Position numbers and translations under genes: made by a program. DNA of 64,000 nucleotides from Usnea hakonensis (lineage: Eukaryota > Ascomycota > Lecanoromycetes > Lecanorales > Parmeliaceae). Where the stretch lies: the NCBI GenBank assembly GCA_013423325.1, contig BLJB01000260.1:62001-126000 (forward strand), read 5' to 3'. Below, in pieces: positions 22,301-33,748 of this stretch (positions within the stretch are counted from its first letter, which is position 1; each line of letters begins with the position of its first letter). The notes below the pieces were generated by a model. That model was not told where the DNA came from, made no database searches, and saw only the letters and a program-made list of their open reading frames with translations.

Positions 22301-23452
22301 GGCTGGCCTGCTGTTACTCCCTTCAGCGTGCTCAAAATAAAAATCAATTAAATGATTGAAGGCAATAAATGATGGATGATGGATGATGAATGTGGAAGGG
22401 GTTGGTGCCTGAAGCCCTGAAGATTTAAGGATTTGTAGAGGACAAGGCAACCCCAGTCCCCAGATGGGTGCGGGTCATGTGCCCCCGCAAGGTCCGAGCC
22501 TCGGGGCTTACCACCATTTCTGGTCAGCAGACACCGCTGATGATGCTAAAAAGGGCCAAACCGTTTCCCTATTTTGATGCCGTCCAAAGGATTTGAAACC
22601 TAGCAAAGGTTGACACTTCATCATCCCACTCCCGATTCCACATCCATTGATCCAACCCCGTATCCATTCCCTTTTCAGATGAGGCCGGCTTTTCAGCGTG
22701 TTTCATTCGCTCTGTGCCGGAGGAGGTCAGGTATCATGATTTGAACGCGGGAGGGGGGAAGAGAGGGGTGGTAAGCTGACCACCCACGTCGGTCATTTGG
22801 GACACGTAACGGTCAGACATTCGACGTTGCATTCCCCTTGAAGGCTTGAATTGTTGACAGGCATGGTTGGTCTGATAGGGGTTATGATAGGTAAGGTAGA
22901 TACTAGATACTCGATGAGGCTATCGAGTGGGAAGAAGATGATGAAAGATTACCAACACTATTCCGTACTAAGTACTCACCCAGCCTTGGTGTTGGTAATC
23001 CCCATTCTGCAAACCTTGGACGCCACGTGCAGTATGTTGCCGCGTGGGGGGGGGGAAGTGGGTTGAGTTGTGTGAAATCTAGTCCCAGACCCCAAACCCC
23101 CCATTGAAGATCCCACTAAAAGCTCCGGGGAAGGCAAGCAACATGTCCCCGCCCGAAAGAGCCGATGGACATCTTTGTGGGATTCCGTGATTACAATCAA
23201 GTTGAGGTACTTTACCACAGGTACTTTACTTTTAATTAGTATGATTATAATAATAATAATGATCAGAGCAACCATGATTAGAATCATGGACGGTAATACT
23301 GTTACAGAAAGTTACAAGATTACAATCATAATAATAATAATAATAATGAAGAAAAGAAAAAAGGGCAACAACGATCCGGGGCGGGAACGAGCAAACGGAG
23401 CGGCACCACGGTCCTGCTCTGGCTCATCGGCGCAGGATGCGGATTTCTTAGC

Positions 23453-23493
23453 CTGTATCTTGTATCTTGTATCTTGTATCTTGTATCTTGTAT
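23453..23493. repeat. TGTATCT heptanucleotide microsatellite
   Basis: Five near-perfect direct 7-bp units without spacers, in the gene-free region. Confidence 0.85.
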
Positions 23494-24403
23494 GTAAAGT
23501 AAAGTATTTCTTATCGATCGTACATTCACTTCTCGATCTTCCCCTCCTTCTTCTTCTTCTCCTCTCCACATCTTCATCAATCTTAATTATTTTTCTTTAT
23601 TATTCTTTATTTTTCATTCTTTATTTTACTTATTTTTACTTCACCATCTATCTCTCTAAATCCCGACTGATCGGCGTAGGATGAATCAGAATCGAGAAGG
23701 TTGCTATCTCAAAACGCCACGACACCATCCCTCTATCTTAAACTTCCGACATTCATGCCAACAACCTGTCGGCCTGTCAGCTGTCAAACTTGCTTACACA
23801 TGGGTTTGCACATGGGCTTCAGGAACAGTGATAGTCGCCTGTATCTGATGCGCTAGATCCATTCACTTTATTTGTCACTGCAAAACTTGGTCGCTTACAA
23901 AGACCAAAAACATCTGATATTCGCTTCCCCTATCTGCATTCAGTCTCGAGATCGTCGTTCCTTGCGTATGTAAACAAAGTAAAACAGGGGGGGGGAGTGG
24001 ACGATCATTGCAGCTGGATACCATCTAGGTATCTTACCTAAGTATCTCGGTAGGATCAGAGACTCTTTGCTTCTAAAAAAGGAAGAACAAAAAGGCTCCG
24101 ATGCCCAACCAAGGTCACTGGGTGCATGACAGCATGCCAAGCATACATGAAGGCGGCGCCACGCAAGGAGAATCAGGGCACGCCGCCATCGTCAACGCGT
24201 CATCCTAGGTTATCGGATCGAAATACTGCCACTGAGAATCCTGCAGGCCTAGACTTTCCCTATCCAATTTCGCCCCTCGGTAGTGTACTATATCTGGGGA
24301 AAGCGGTTTTAGAAGAACAAGGCAACGTGCATATACCTTTCGATTCTGCTTCGTCGACTGGCTCGCCTCTCTCGCTTTAGCCGAGGACCTAATTTCCTCA
24401 TAG

Positions 24404-24456
24404 CTACCTTAGTAGCGCCATAGCTCGAGAGGCTAGTGCTCGAGAGGCTAAGGTAG
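24404..24456. repeat. Inverted repeat enclosing a direct repeat
   Basis: CTACCTTAG (24404-24412) pairs perfectly with CTAAGGTAG (24448-24456). Inside lie two copies of GCTCGAGAGGCTA (24423-24435 and 24438-24450). Possible hairpin; function unknown. Confidence 0.7.
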
Positions 24457-25692
24457 TTGCGGTGGGTGGCACGTGAGCTTTTCAAAGTCCAGAGGCAGTC
24501 GAAGCAACACGAGCACACGAACCCCCAACGACACAACAACACGAGCATCAATGAGAAGCTATCCTCATGTTTGACACGTGCAGTCTGAAGCGTTCTCGAC
24601 TCCTGAAGATGGCTTTTCACGACATCATATGATCAAAAAACCTCGACACTAAGTCTATGTCGCCGCAAGGAATGCCATCTACGGCTTCAAGTGCGTGATG
24701 TTTGGTAGGTCCAGCGTACAACTGCCATCTCCTACATCTGCACCTACTTCAACAACTCCTCCAATTTCATTGCCGCTCTTCACGCTTCGCCTTTCCCGTG
24801 CCTTGTATCTTGTAGGTAGGTTTCATTTCCCTCTCCGTGCCGCAAGTCTTTTCCGGAGCTCCCATCCATCGCCTTTCCCACTCTTCGCAAAAAGAAAAAT
24901 CCCGAAGAAAAGACAAAAAGAAAACGCTCCAACAGAGCCTACCCATTACCCTCGACACACCTTCCGTCAATCTACCTACCCACCTACCCACCCTCCACAG
25001 CCCACACCCATCATCCATCCGAAACCATCCCCAAAGCCCGCAACAACGCCACGCCGTATACCACCCTCGCTTCCTTCCTTCCTTCGAGCAGAGCCTCGCT
25101 GCCCGGCCCCAGTCAAAGGAAGGAAGGAACTTTAAGCGACAGCGGGGGCTTGTTGGGATTACAAAGCGGGCAGCCGCAAGACATGTCTCCTCTTGACCGC
25201 ACGAGAAACGTGACTGCGGCCAGTGTTGGAGAATCGTTCTTTTCCTTCTTTTGTGGGGGGGGGGGGAGCAAAGGTTTGGAGAAATGTAAGACATCACTCC
25301 TGCTATAGGATCAGCGCCATTGCGGAAGTCGAACCCGATATGAGACCAGATAGCTCAGCGAGCATTGGGGTGGCGTGCGTGAGCTAGGTATTCATGGGCT
25401 AGGCATGAGGTGGGGATGATGATGATGCAGCATGGGGCTTTTCCTGCATCCTTCGTTTTGGCAGATCTGTGTCTGTCTTATCTACTCACTTCGTCGCATG
25501 AGTCATCACTTGTCCTATCGACTCAGTCCGTAGCATGAATCATCCAGACTGGAAATCACTGTAGTCTAGTCTAATCAATACTTCTTGTCCCAAATCTAGC
25601 TGCTCGCATTGGCCTTGAGTGCTCATAGCAATGACAACATCGTAGCGAATAAATTTGCATTTTGATTGACTATTATACACATGGCCGATGAT

Positions 25693-27727
25693 CTAAAACT
25701 CATTCTCGTCGCTCCTAGCAATAATAACATTATTCACCTTCAACACCATCCGACACAACTGCGTCGCCAACAGCAACTGCTGCCTCTTCCCAATCAACGG
25801 ATCAATCACAAAATGCTCCCGCATGTCGTTCCCCCCACTCTGCATGCAATCCACCCCGAGCCGGGAATTCTTCTCCCGGACCTGCCGCGACTTGATCGCC
25901 GCCAACGTCTCGATCGGACTCAGGCCCGAGTTCTCCGCCAGCGCCATGGGCACCGAGTCGAGGGCGTCGGCGAAGGCGCGCATGGCGTACTGCTCCAGGC
26001 CCGGGCTCTGGACGGCCGCTTCCTCGACGGCGAGCGAGCAGGCGATTTCGGCGGCGCCGCCGCCGTACACGACGCGGTTGTCTTTGACGAGGTTGCGCAC
26101 CACGCAGAGGGCGTCGTGTAGGGAGCGTTTGGCCTCGTCGATGATCATTTTGTTGCTTCCGCGGATGAAGACTGTGACTGCCCTCGTGTTTGCGCATTCT
26201 TCAATGACCAACATCTTTTCCCGCGTAGTGCCAAAGCTCATTTCTCGCACAAGGCCGGCTTTTCCAAGCTTCGCTGCGCTGAGATCCTCGAATCTGGGCA
26301 CGATCCGCCCGTTTGTTGCTATTGCGATGAGTTCGATTTCCGGGCCTCCAACCCATCTGACTGCGGGGAGTTCGTTCTGTAATAGCATGTGGTTTGCCTC
26401 GTCATCAAACCCCCATTGACATATCACAAGATTAGCCCCTGTGTCCTTGATCTGCTCAATCATTTCTGTAAATTTGTTCTTCTCGTAATTCTGTAGCTTT
26501 TTAAACTCTTCGACCGTCGTTATGTCAAGCTTGTGCTTTGTCTTCGGCTTCGGCGGCTCGAAGGCGCACGTCAATATTGCTAACTTGGCATCTCGTACCT
26601 CGTCTGGCATTTGAGGGTGTGAGAAGTCTTTGTCGACTATAACGCCCTTGATTAGAAGCGTATCCTCTAATGAACCGCCGACTTTGCCGTCAACTTTGAT
26701 CAGCTCGAAATCGACATCCTTTCTCTCGAGATCGGCGACCGAGAGGACAGCGTCAACTGCTATTTGGGCGAATTGATCATGAGCTTTTGATACACTAGAG
26801 CACCATCAGTTTTGCATTTCCCAGGCGGCGGTATCGAACCATACATTTTGCTTCCCAAACTGGTCTTCGCAACTTTGAAAAGATTCTGTCTCTCTTCTCT
26901 TGTGAATTCGATCTTGTCGCTTATACGGTCCAGCTCTTCCACTGCGATCTGAGAGGCCTGATCATATCCGTCTGCTATTCGAATAGGATGTATTCCCTTG
27001 TCGATGAGGTCCGCAGCTTGTTCTAAAAGTGCTCCTGCGAGCACAACAACACCTGTGGTCCCATCTCCTATCTCCTCGTCCTGCGACTTTGAAAGTTCTA
27101 CCAGTAGTTTTGCAACGTGATTTGAAATTTCCATCTGAACAGCCAGCAATTAATGGCGTATCGTAGTATTGTAATTGAGGCCATACCTGTGACAATATCG
27201 TAGCTCCATCATTAGTGACTGTAATATCTCCGTCTGGCGAAATGAGAATCTTGTCTAACCCTCGCGGCCCCTTTCGCAAAACATTTAGCCACGTCCTAGG
27301 CATTTGTAGTGGACTTTTTCTGGCTTTCTCTTACCAGTGATGTTCGGACAATGTTGGCCACTGTTCTTGCTGCAGTGATATGGGATTTGACAGCGTCGTT
27401 TCCGTGCTGTCGTTTCTTTTTCCCCTGACTACATCACGTCAGACCAGCTTTCTCTTATAAAACTCCTATAACACCGTGATCTTCGTGGCAGCAAGCTCGG
27501 GGCTCCAACGTACTCCCTCACGACTATAAAAGGTCGGCCTTGTTCGTCCTTCATCACCGAGGCTAAAGTTCGAAAGCATCAGCGGTGGCGCCGTCATAGA
27601 AGCACTGGAGGGACAAAATGCACCATTCGACATATCCAATTCTTCAGACAGCAGCTCGTCAGCTTCATCTTCTACTCGCAAAGTTTGAGAAAAGTTCTAT
27701 GCTTCTGAGTAACTCACGCATAGCCAT
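25693..27727 (-). CDS. cct5: Chaperonin CCT/TRiC subunit epsilon
   Basis: Seven exons, complement(25693..26794, 26845..27134, 27187..27270, 27335..27428, 27514..27562, 27615..27674, 27718..27727), 562 residues, normal for CCT5. Group II chaperonin hallmarks: [61 protein letters not shown] (epsilon-specific), [15 protein letters not shown] and [16 protein letters not shown]. It acts in the cytosolic ring that folds actin and tubulin. Intron density is high at the 5' end: the first coding exon is 10 nt. Intron 1 (43 nt) and intron 2 (52 nt with a poor GTCCCT donor) are the least certain; the N-terminal 25 residues could differ. The 3' exon is G+C-rich at third positions, as expected for a highly expressed gene. 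Confidence 0.92.
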
Positions 27728-28131
27728 CTTGAGCACTGTAGTGCTATCCTTCTCTTAGGCACACCAAATTCGAAAGAAGTAGATCAGGTCAGAAGACAGT
27801 CGGCAACTTAGAAGTGAAAAGAAGGATATGATTCCGTGAAGATCTTGGTCCGTGATTTGATATTTGGTATATCATTCAGCCCGCTGAAAATATTTGGGAG
27901 ACGTGCCGGGGCACTAGCGCCTTTCTACGCGACTTGAGCGTCGATCAAGAACCTCTGACTATAACAATCACTTTGCGCCTCGCGATACTGCTCATTCCCA
28001 TCTTCTTCTAAATCATCACCAATCTCTTCATTCTCACCCGCTTTCTCAAATTGATCTTACAGCTTCATCATTACTCTTCGTCCTCATACCACGCTCAAAG
28101 TACTACCCATCAACAACGCTCACAGCTCACC
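27728..28131. promoter_or_regulatory. Shared CCT5/HP1 upstream region
   Basis: 404-bp divergent spacer. The HP1-side half is CT-rich, typical of fungal leaders. No TATA box is convincing. Confidence 0.4.
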
Positions 28132-29254
28132 ATGCCTCGTGAGCTCACCACTGTCCTGCTTGTGTTTCGCGTCACTTGTGCAATTGTGTATACTAACGAC
28201 TCTGTTCTAGCCCCTCTTCCAGTCGAGGAAAGCGACGTGGACTCCGCCGTTGAGGATGTGCCAGCTACCAAAGCGGACGTACCGGAAACCAACGATGAAC
28301 CCGCGGATACCACGATGAAGAACGGGGAAGACCAAGTGGACGACGACGACGACGATGACGAAGACCCGGAAACGTTAGTCTGAGCTCTTATAGATCGCCA
28401 AACTTACTGACGATTTCAGTTTCGTTGTCGAAGCCATCAAGGACCATCGCTCAGACTTTGAAGATGTTAGTGATCACAGAATATTTTAGCAATTGTCAAT
28501 TGCCTGCTGATTCAACCATTTTCTAGGGCGCAATGCGCTATTACGTCAAGTGGAAGGGCTACGAGAAGAAGTCAGATCGCACTTGGGAGACAGAGGACAA
28601 CCTTGAGTGAGCTTGGATATCCTGTCAAATCAGCCATTAAAAGCTCACTAAGTACATTACAGAGGGGCCAAAGAGGTACTGGAAGCCTACTGGAAGAGCA
28701 TTGGCGGCAAACCGGTCCCTGACGAGCCAAAGTCCGTCACCAAGAAGCGCGGCCGGCAAAGCACGGGCGGCAAAAAGCCTGATCAAGCAAAGAGACCGAA
28801 GATGAGCAAGACAAGCAGTGGCAAAGGTAGAGGCAGAAAGAGTGGTGGAGTATCCGAACCTGAGCAAGACGGCTCCCCTGTGCCTCTCATGGGCTATACG
28901 GATGAAGGCGACGATGACTGGAAGGCCCCTCCTGCAAAAGATGGCGCATGGGATCCACTGGTCCAGGCCGTCGATACTGTGACACGTGAGAATGCCGACG
29001 GTGAACTCTGGGGTTATCTGATCTGGAATGCGAAGAACGAAGATGGCAGGTTCTATCGCTCGAAAGCGAAACTGCCAGTCATCTACCGAGCTTGCCCTCA
29101 GCGAATGCTGCACTTCTACGAGAAGCACCTGTAAGAGCCTCCCAAACCCGTTGTCATGACCAACATTGCTAATCATCGCTTCAGTGTCTTCTCGTCGACC
29201 GTGCCAGATGCAGGGACAGATACGCCGGCGAAGGAGGAGGAGGCAGCGGAATAG
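28132..29254 (+). CDS. HP1: Heterochromatin protein HP1 (chromo plus chromoshadow)
   Basis: Six exons (28132..28138, 28211..28373, 28420..28465, 28527..28606, 28663..29130, 29185..29254), 277 residues. Acidic N-terminus ending in a run of seven Asp, then the chromodomain (about 58-110: FVVEAIKDHR ... MRYYVKWKGYEKKSDRTWE ... NLEGAKEVLEAYW) with its aromatic cage residues in place, a Lys/Gly-rich hinge (KKRGRQSTGGKK, GKGRGRK) and a chromoshadow domain (about 190-258, WDPLVQAVDTV ... YLIWNAKNEDGRFYRSKAKL ... QRMLHFYEKHL). It should bind methylated H3K9, as N. crassa HPO does. The first coding exon is only 7 nt (GTGAGC donor, TACTAAC branch). That 72-nt intron is stop-free and 3n long; unspliced it would insert a hydrophobic stretch. 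Confidence 0.92.
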
Positions 29255-29902
29255 AAATCCATCAGCCCAAAGCTTTCTTTTTTGTTTCCGGTGTTGGCTA
29301 TTTTCGGCCCATTGCCACGTTGGTCCTTGTGCAGCAGCCAGTGCTGCATTCCTGCTATCAAAAATCTCTTCCAAGCATGGCGCCTTTCTAGTGGATGGTT
29401 TTCATCACGTCCTCTTCTCCATCATATTGGAAAAGCCCCGTCATCAACATGTACTTTAGCTCAACCAGATAAACAGAGTGTCCGGCAGGCTTCTATTCAG
29501 TCCCGAATCTGCTGCAGACTAGTCGTTCGGTCTCGAGATAAACATAATGCCTCTTTCGGGGACATGGTTAGAAATAAAATGAATGCACTCCAGTCAGTCT
29601 GGCGAATTCTTTAAGAAGCCTTTGAATCTATGTGATATCTGAATTTCTTTACTAAGATAAGCTTACATCGCGTTCAAATTCTTAAGCCAGCTGAGAAGCT
29701 TATATGACGGCGTCCTAGGTATGTTTCTCAAAGCCAAAAGATCCAAGCGAAACGCGAAATGGGGTATCTCAGACAGATCGATCAAAGCAGACCAGCAAAT
29801 GAACCGACAAATGTGTCCCCACTTTTACCCACCTCGCAGCCACCCGGTCTCAGCACTTGATTCCGGCAGCCAATTCCTTTATCCTGCGCCTTCAACTTTC
29901 TT
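29255..29902. other. Convergent spacer HP1 / OB-like gene
   Basis: About 650 bp between two stop codons. Nothing beyond expected 3' UTR sequence is seen. Confidence 0.5.
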
Positions 29903-31639
29903 TTAAAGACAAGCAATCCCCTTTGCAACTCCAATATCCTCCCAATCCACTTCCCAAATACTCAGGACAATCATCTCAACCCCAGGCTCTTTCTCATGTC
30001 GTGGCTCCTTTTTCTTTATCCTTCCCAGTACCCTCACCATCTTGCCCCTCCCCCGCTCCCCGGCAAGCTCCTTAGAATCATTGTCCCATAAACCAACGCC
30101 TTTCCATAAAGTGTACAAGCCACTAAGGTACGGCGGCTTGTCCGTGTAAAGATCCCCGAATTGAAAGTGCTGCTTGTAACCCCCATTAGCTTCGCGCGAG
30201 GACGATACGATGCGAGCGTATAGCTCTACGATGGCGTCTACGTTTGTTCTTGAGGCTACCGCGGCAGCGTTGAGACCTTCTCCTATCCGGAAGCAGACAC
30301 GCAGGACGGTGCGACTAGTAAGACCGAGGATTGGAGATCGGTCGCGGACAGGGCTGGGAAAAGGAGGACGCACGAAGGGCAGTACATCGCTATTTGAGTC
30401 CATACGCAGACGTTGTGGTGGGTCATGATGGGAGGATGCCGGTAACTGAGACGATTTTGCTGGCGTGTAATTTTTTGGTGGTAGCCATTTCAATTTTGGT
30501 GACACGGGTCGCTTCACAGATGTTTCGGGAATGACTTGAAGATGCTGGGATTCGCCCACCATAAGATCGATGAGGCCATCATCCAGGTCGTAGTCATCAA
30601 AACAATTCTCAGACCCTTCTGACGTTCTTACACGATCTGGGTTGGCATTGCCTGTGACGTGAGCTAAGATGCAAGAGGCTTGGGAACTCAATCCGGGCGA
30701 AGAAGGGACGTCAATGATATTGCTAGCCGTTGAGGTTCGATCCTCATCATACAGGATCCTATCATCTAGGTCTGGGATAGCTCCTGGCCAGTGCGACTCG
30801 TCGTTCAGAAGCTGCCCATCATCTACCAACGTGTCATCCGAGAGATCCTGCGGCTGCCAGTCTGAGCCCAATGGTTCCTCTTCTGCTGGAACCGGCATTG
30901 ACCGCATCATCTCTTCGAGACACTCATCGTCTATAGGAAACTCGTCTCCCCTGCTATGCTCACCGCCTTTGGTACCATCATGCTTCAAAGCGTTCCCTGA
31001 TGCTGAGTTCAAGGGATCAAACGCGTCGTCCATTAACTTCGTTTCCTGGGCATTGCAGACTTGGGAGTCCAGAGGGCTCGTTTGAGTGAATGGTGGTACT
31101 CCAAAGTCTCTGACTATAATACTCCCATCAGTTTTCAAAGTTTTATCGAGAGAAGGCCGGACATCAATTATTGGACCGGCCTGTCGTTCCGGGGTGAGGT
31201 CTTGATCATAAGACAGATCATTGTACTCAAGCTCTATTTTGACTTGTTCGCTTCTGCGTGGAATGGGAGGAATAGCCTCAATCAGAACATTCTTTTGAGA
31301 AGTATCGTGGTAGTCTGCTTGAACCATTGTCTTGGCTCTATTGACTTTCGCAACGTTTTTGGGCTTGGATTTTTTTGAAGGAGCAGGTGGTTGAGTCTTC
31401 CGTCTCTTCGTCGCCCTAGGTTTGCCGACCGTTTTAGAGTTGATGGGAGAATGATCGTGCTCTGGGCAAATGGGAGCTGCTCCAGAACAGGCAGGCTTGT
31501 TGACAGATGTGAAGCCGGAGACCATCGGGCCATCCACAAATTCGTCCAACAAGTGGGTGTCAATCTTGACGGCTTCTCTCATTTCATGTATATCCCATCC
31601 CCAAGCTCTCTGCGCTGTCATTCCTTCCTTTTGATGCAC
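29903..31639 (-). CDS. Uncharacterised protein with OB-fold-like C-terminus
   Basis: Single open frame of 578 residues. A short N-terminal block (GWDIHEMREAVKIDTHLLDE) precedes a Lys/Arg-rich segment (KRRKTQPPAPSKKSKPKNV) that could be a nuclear signal, and then about 300 acidic, Ser/Pro-rich residues. The last 140 residues look globular: LRVCFRIGEGLNAAAVAS, DAIVELYARIVSSSRE, FQFGDLYTDKPPYLSGLYTL, KMVRVLGRIKK and VEMIVLSIWEVDWEDI alternate strands in a pattern that resembles a nucleic-acid-binding OB fold. I do not recognise a named family. Position between HP1 and LSB5 says little. A TGGCGCGCTTTT element upstream (31824-31835) resembles MBF/E2F sites of DNA-replication genes. A role in DNA repair or replication is inference. 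Confidence 0.65.
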   Translation of the reverse strand: MHQKEGMTAQRAWGWDIHEMREAVKIDTHLLDEFVDGPMVSGFTSVNKPACSGAAPICPEHDHSPINSKTVGKPRATKRRKTQPPAPSKKSKPKNVAKVNRAKTMVQADYHDTSQKNVLIEAIPPIPRRSEQVKIELEYNDLSYDQDLTPERQAGPIIDVRPSLDKTLKTDGSIIVRDFGVPPFTQTSPLDSQVCNAQETKLMDDAFDPLNSASGNALKHDGTKGGEHSRGDEFPIDDECLEEMMRSMPVPAEEEPLGSDWQPQDLSDDTLVDDGQLLNDESHWPGAIPDLDDRILYDEDRTSTASNIIDVPSSPGLSSQASCILAHVTGNANPDRVRTSEGSENCFDDYDLDDGLIDLMVGESQHLQVIPETSVKRPVSPKLKWLPPKNYTPAKSSQLPASSHHDPPQRLRMDSNSDVLPFVRPPFPSPVRDRSPILGLTSRTVLRVCFRIGEGLNAAAVASRTNVDAIVELYARIVSSSREANGGYKQHFQFGDLYTDKPPYLSGLYTLWKGVGLWDNDSKELAGERGRGKMVRVLGRIKKKEPRHEKEPGVEMIVLSIWEVDWEDIGVAKGIACL

Positions 31640-32184
31640 CTCTGACTCTTTGACCCTCCTTCCATTACTCCTCCGCCACCACTACCTTTACCAGCTGAGA
31701 GAACGTCGCTTACACAAAGGTTGAGAGAACAGACGTGAGCCAGACATGGAAAAAGAGAAGTCAAGCGAATTGCCTTGATTTGTACCCCGCACTACGAAAA
31801 GGGTTAAGCGCGGGGTTTTAGTCTGGCGCGCTTTTATTCATCTGCGGACTGCGGTCATGCCAGAAACCCAAAGTCCGATATCAAAATAGAGACATTTATC
31901 GGATCTAAATTATTCTACTATCTGACTCCGTTGCTTTTCTCCGAGTTTTTACCTGAAAAATATGTATTTTGGGATGCTCTAAAGACATACATACTGGTAT
32001 CAAGAACAAGTCACTGCACCCTTTGTTTCCGCGATTCTACCGTATCTTACCCTTGTACTACTACGGGAGCTGTTTCCATTCAAAAATGTCATTGAATGGT
32101 GGCTCATAAGTACTTTTGTACTCCTTGAATTCTTCTGCTTGTCCTATCTACACTCTATTAAACCAGTCCGAGAGAGAGAAGAGC
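31640..32184. promoter_or_regulatory. Divergent upstream region with MBF/E2F-like site
   Basis: 545 bp between the OB-like gene and LSB5. It holds TGGCGCGCTTTT at 31824-31835 and, next to it, complementary ACCCCGC (about 31784) and GCGGGGT (about 31809) arms. Which gene these serve is unknown. Confidence 0.4.
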
Positions 32185-33748
32185 ATGTTTTCGACTTCGG
32201 TAGGTGGCAGGATGAGTGTTCCTCTCTTCAGCTGCCAAGGCACTTTCTACAATAACTTCGTATCCACGTAAAACGTCATGCGTTTGACTGGTTCCTGGCG
32301 TGGCAACCTGTTATGTCGCTAGATATCCGAATCTCGTCTTTCTGCAGCACTTCTGATCTTCGAACTAGCTAATGCTCTCTTTTCTGGGCTATTAGAGCAA
32401 GCCGTACTCGGCAGTCACCGTCCGAATCAATCGCTTGACAAGCGAACAATATGAAGCAGATGACATGAGCGGTATTGTAGACCTCATTGAGGCTGTAAGA
32501 TTGCAGACAGGAGGTCCAACTGAAGCAGCGCGAGCCATACGGAAGAAGCTGTACGCCCACCTGTGCACGCATGTACGGCCGGATTGAGCTCTGCTAACAT
32601 TGTATGGCAGTAAGTACGGTAGCGTTGGTCAACAGCTTCGAGCTCTAACGGTTCTGGATGGCCTGATTGAAAATGCTGGTCCCCGTTTTCAGCGTGCTTT
32701 CGCAGATGAGCCATTATTAGAGCGCCTTCGTGTTTGCGCTACGGACAATTTGTCGGACCCAGAGGTCAAAAACAAGTGCCAGATACTGTTCAGACAATGG
32801 GCAGTCGCCTACGAGTCCACTCAAGGCATGGAGCGCATTGTGGCCCTCCATAAACAACTTCCCAAGAGGAAAAAACCAGTCACCCAGGCAGAGTCGAAGG
32901 TAATACAAGATACCGAGCGGGAAGCCTCAGAAGACCCTTTTGGCAGCTCTGAAGATCCATCCATGTCTGGCGAGTCAAGTTCGATGGCCGCACCAAGTGT
33001 GACACCCAGAGGCAGCGCTGCTGCAAGCATCACGCCAACACCGAAATACCAACCGAAGAAATTAAAGTTTGACAAACATGGTAAGAAATCAAGATCAAGA
33101 ACCTTCAACCTTGAAAAGGAAAAGCCTCAACTCCTCGAAACGATTGCCTCATCTTCCGTGGCAAGCACCAACCTCATGAATGCCCTCAAGCTCCTGAACA
33201 GGGAGAAGCTTCGGGTTAGCGAACACGCAGAAACAGTCAACCGCTTCGAAACATGCAAGGCGCTGCGGCGACAGATATTGCGGTACATTCAGCATGTGGA
33301 GAGCGATCAGTGGTTAGGTAGCCTGATCAATGCTAATGATAGCCTCGTCGAGGCTTTGATGGCGTTTGAAATTCTTGACAAGAGCGTCGACGACGACAGC
33401 GACAGCGAAGGGCAAGAGCGGAGCGACGACGAGCAACCTGCGGAACCTGCAAGGCCAGAACCAGACAAACAGAAACACACACAGGAAGCTTTTTCAAAGC
33501 TCAATCTCGGCCAAAAGCCAAGCCGCCAGCATCCTACTATGCTTCTAAAGGGGCAAGGTGGGATGAGGCGCGCTGAAGATGAGGGGTCTGAGGAAGAGGA
33601 CGAGGAAGAAGAAGCAGATGATCCATTCGCAGATAGTAATGCCGTGCACACGCCAAAGGCTGAACGCCCAGGCATGACTTGGTAAGAGCCGCTTTCGCAA
33701 TCAAGGGAGCCTTCTTGAAAGCTTACACATCGCAGGCGAGAGGTATAG
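32185..33748 (+). CDS. lsb5: VHS-domain protein LSB5
   Basis: Four exons (32185..32199, 32396..32550, 32611..33681, 33736..33748), 417 residues. VHS domain (about 6-140): KPYSAVTVRINRLTSEQYEA, DLIEAVRLQTGGPTEAARAI, VGQQLRALTVLDGLIENAG and DPEVKNKCQILFRQWA. A helical GAT-like region follows (about 195-285), then an acidic tail with DDPFADS. In yeast LSB5 links endocytosis to actin through Las17 and Sla1 and binds Arf3 and ubiquitin. The first and last coding exons are tiny (15 and 13 nt); the last gives the terminal MTWREV. Intron 1 is 196 nt, long for this window. Confidence 0.9.

Larger units (their letters stand above)
19377..25692. other. 6.3-kb gene-free region upstream of the DUF1752 gene
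   Basis: I find no family-like protein, tRNA, rRNA or transposon here on either strand. It contains G-runs (19438-19449, about 23045, about 23988, about 25255), GGAGGT repeats (19735-19775), TAAGGTACCT-type islands (20745-20795, 23205-23235, 24025-24060), AAT/ATA trinucleotide stretches (23240-23350), a TATCTTG-type repeat (about 23453-23493) and CT/CCA-rich tracts (24860-25100). Open frames in it are low-complexity or lack any recognisable motif. It could hold a long 5' UTR, a distal promoter or non-coding RNAs; that is inference. Confidence 0.55.

Noticed and set aside
23453..23493. CRISPR-like direct repeats
   Set aside because: Units are 7 bp with no spacers: a microsatellite in a eukaryotic genome.
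23175..23684. 169-codon frame in the gene-free region
   Set aside because: Translation is Ile/Leu low complexity from ATA and CTT repeats.
24695..25135. 146-codon Pro/Ser-rich frame
   Set aside because: Comes from CCA/CAC-rich DNA; overlapping frames on both strands are equally open.
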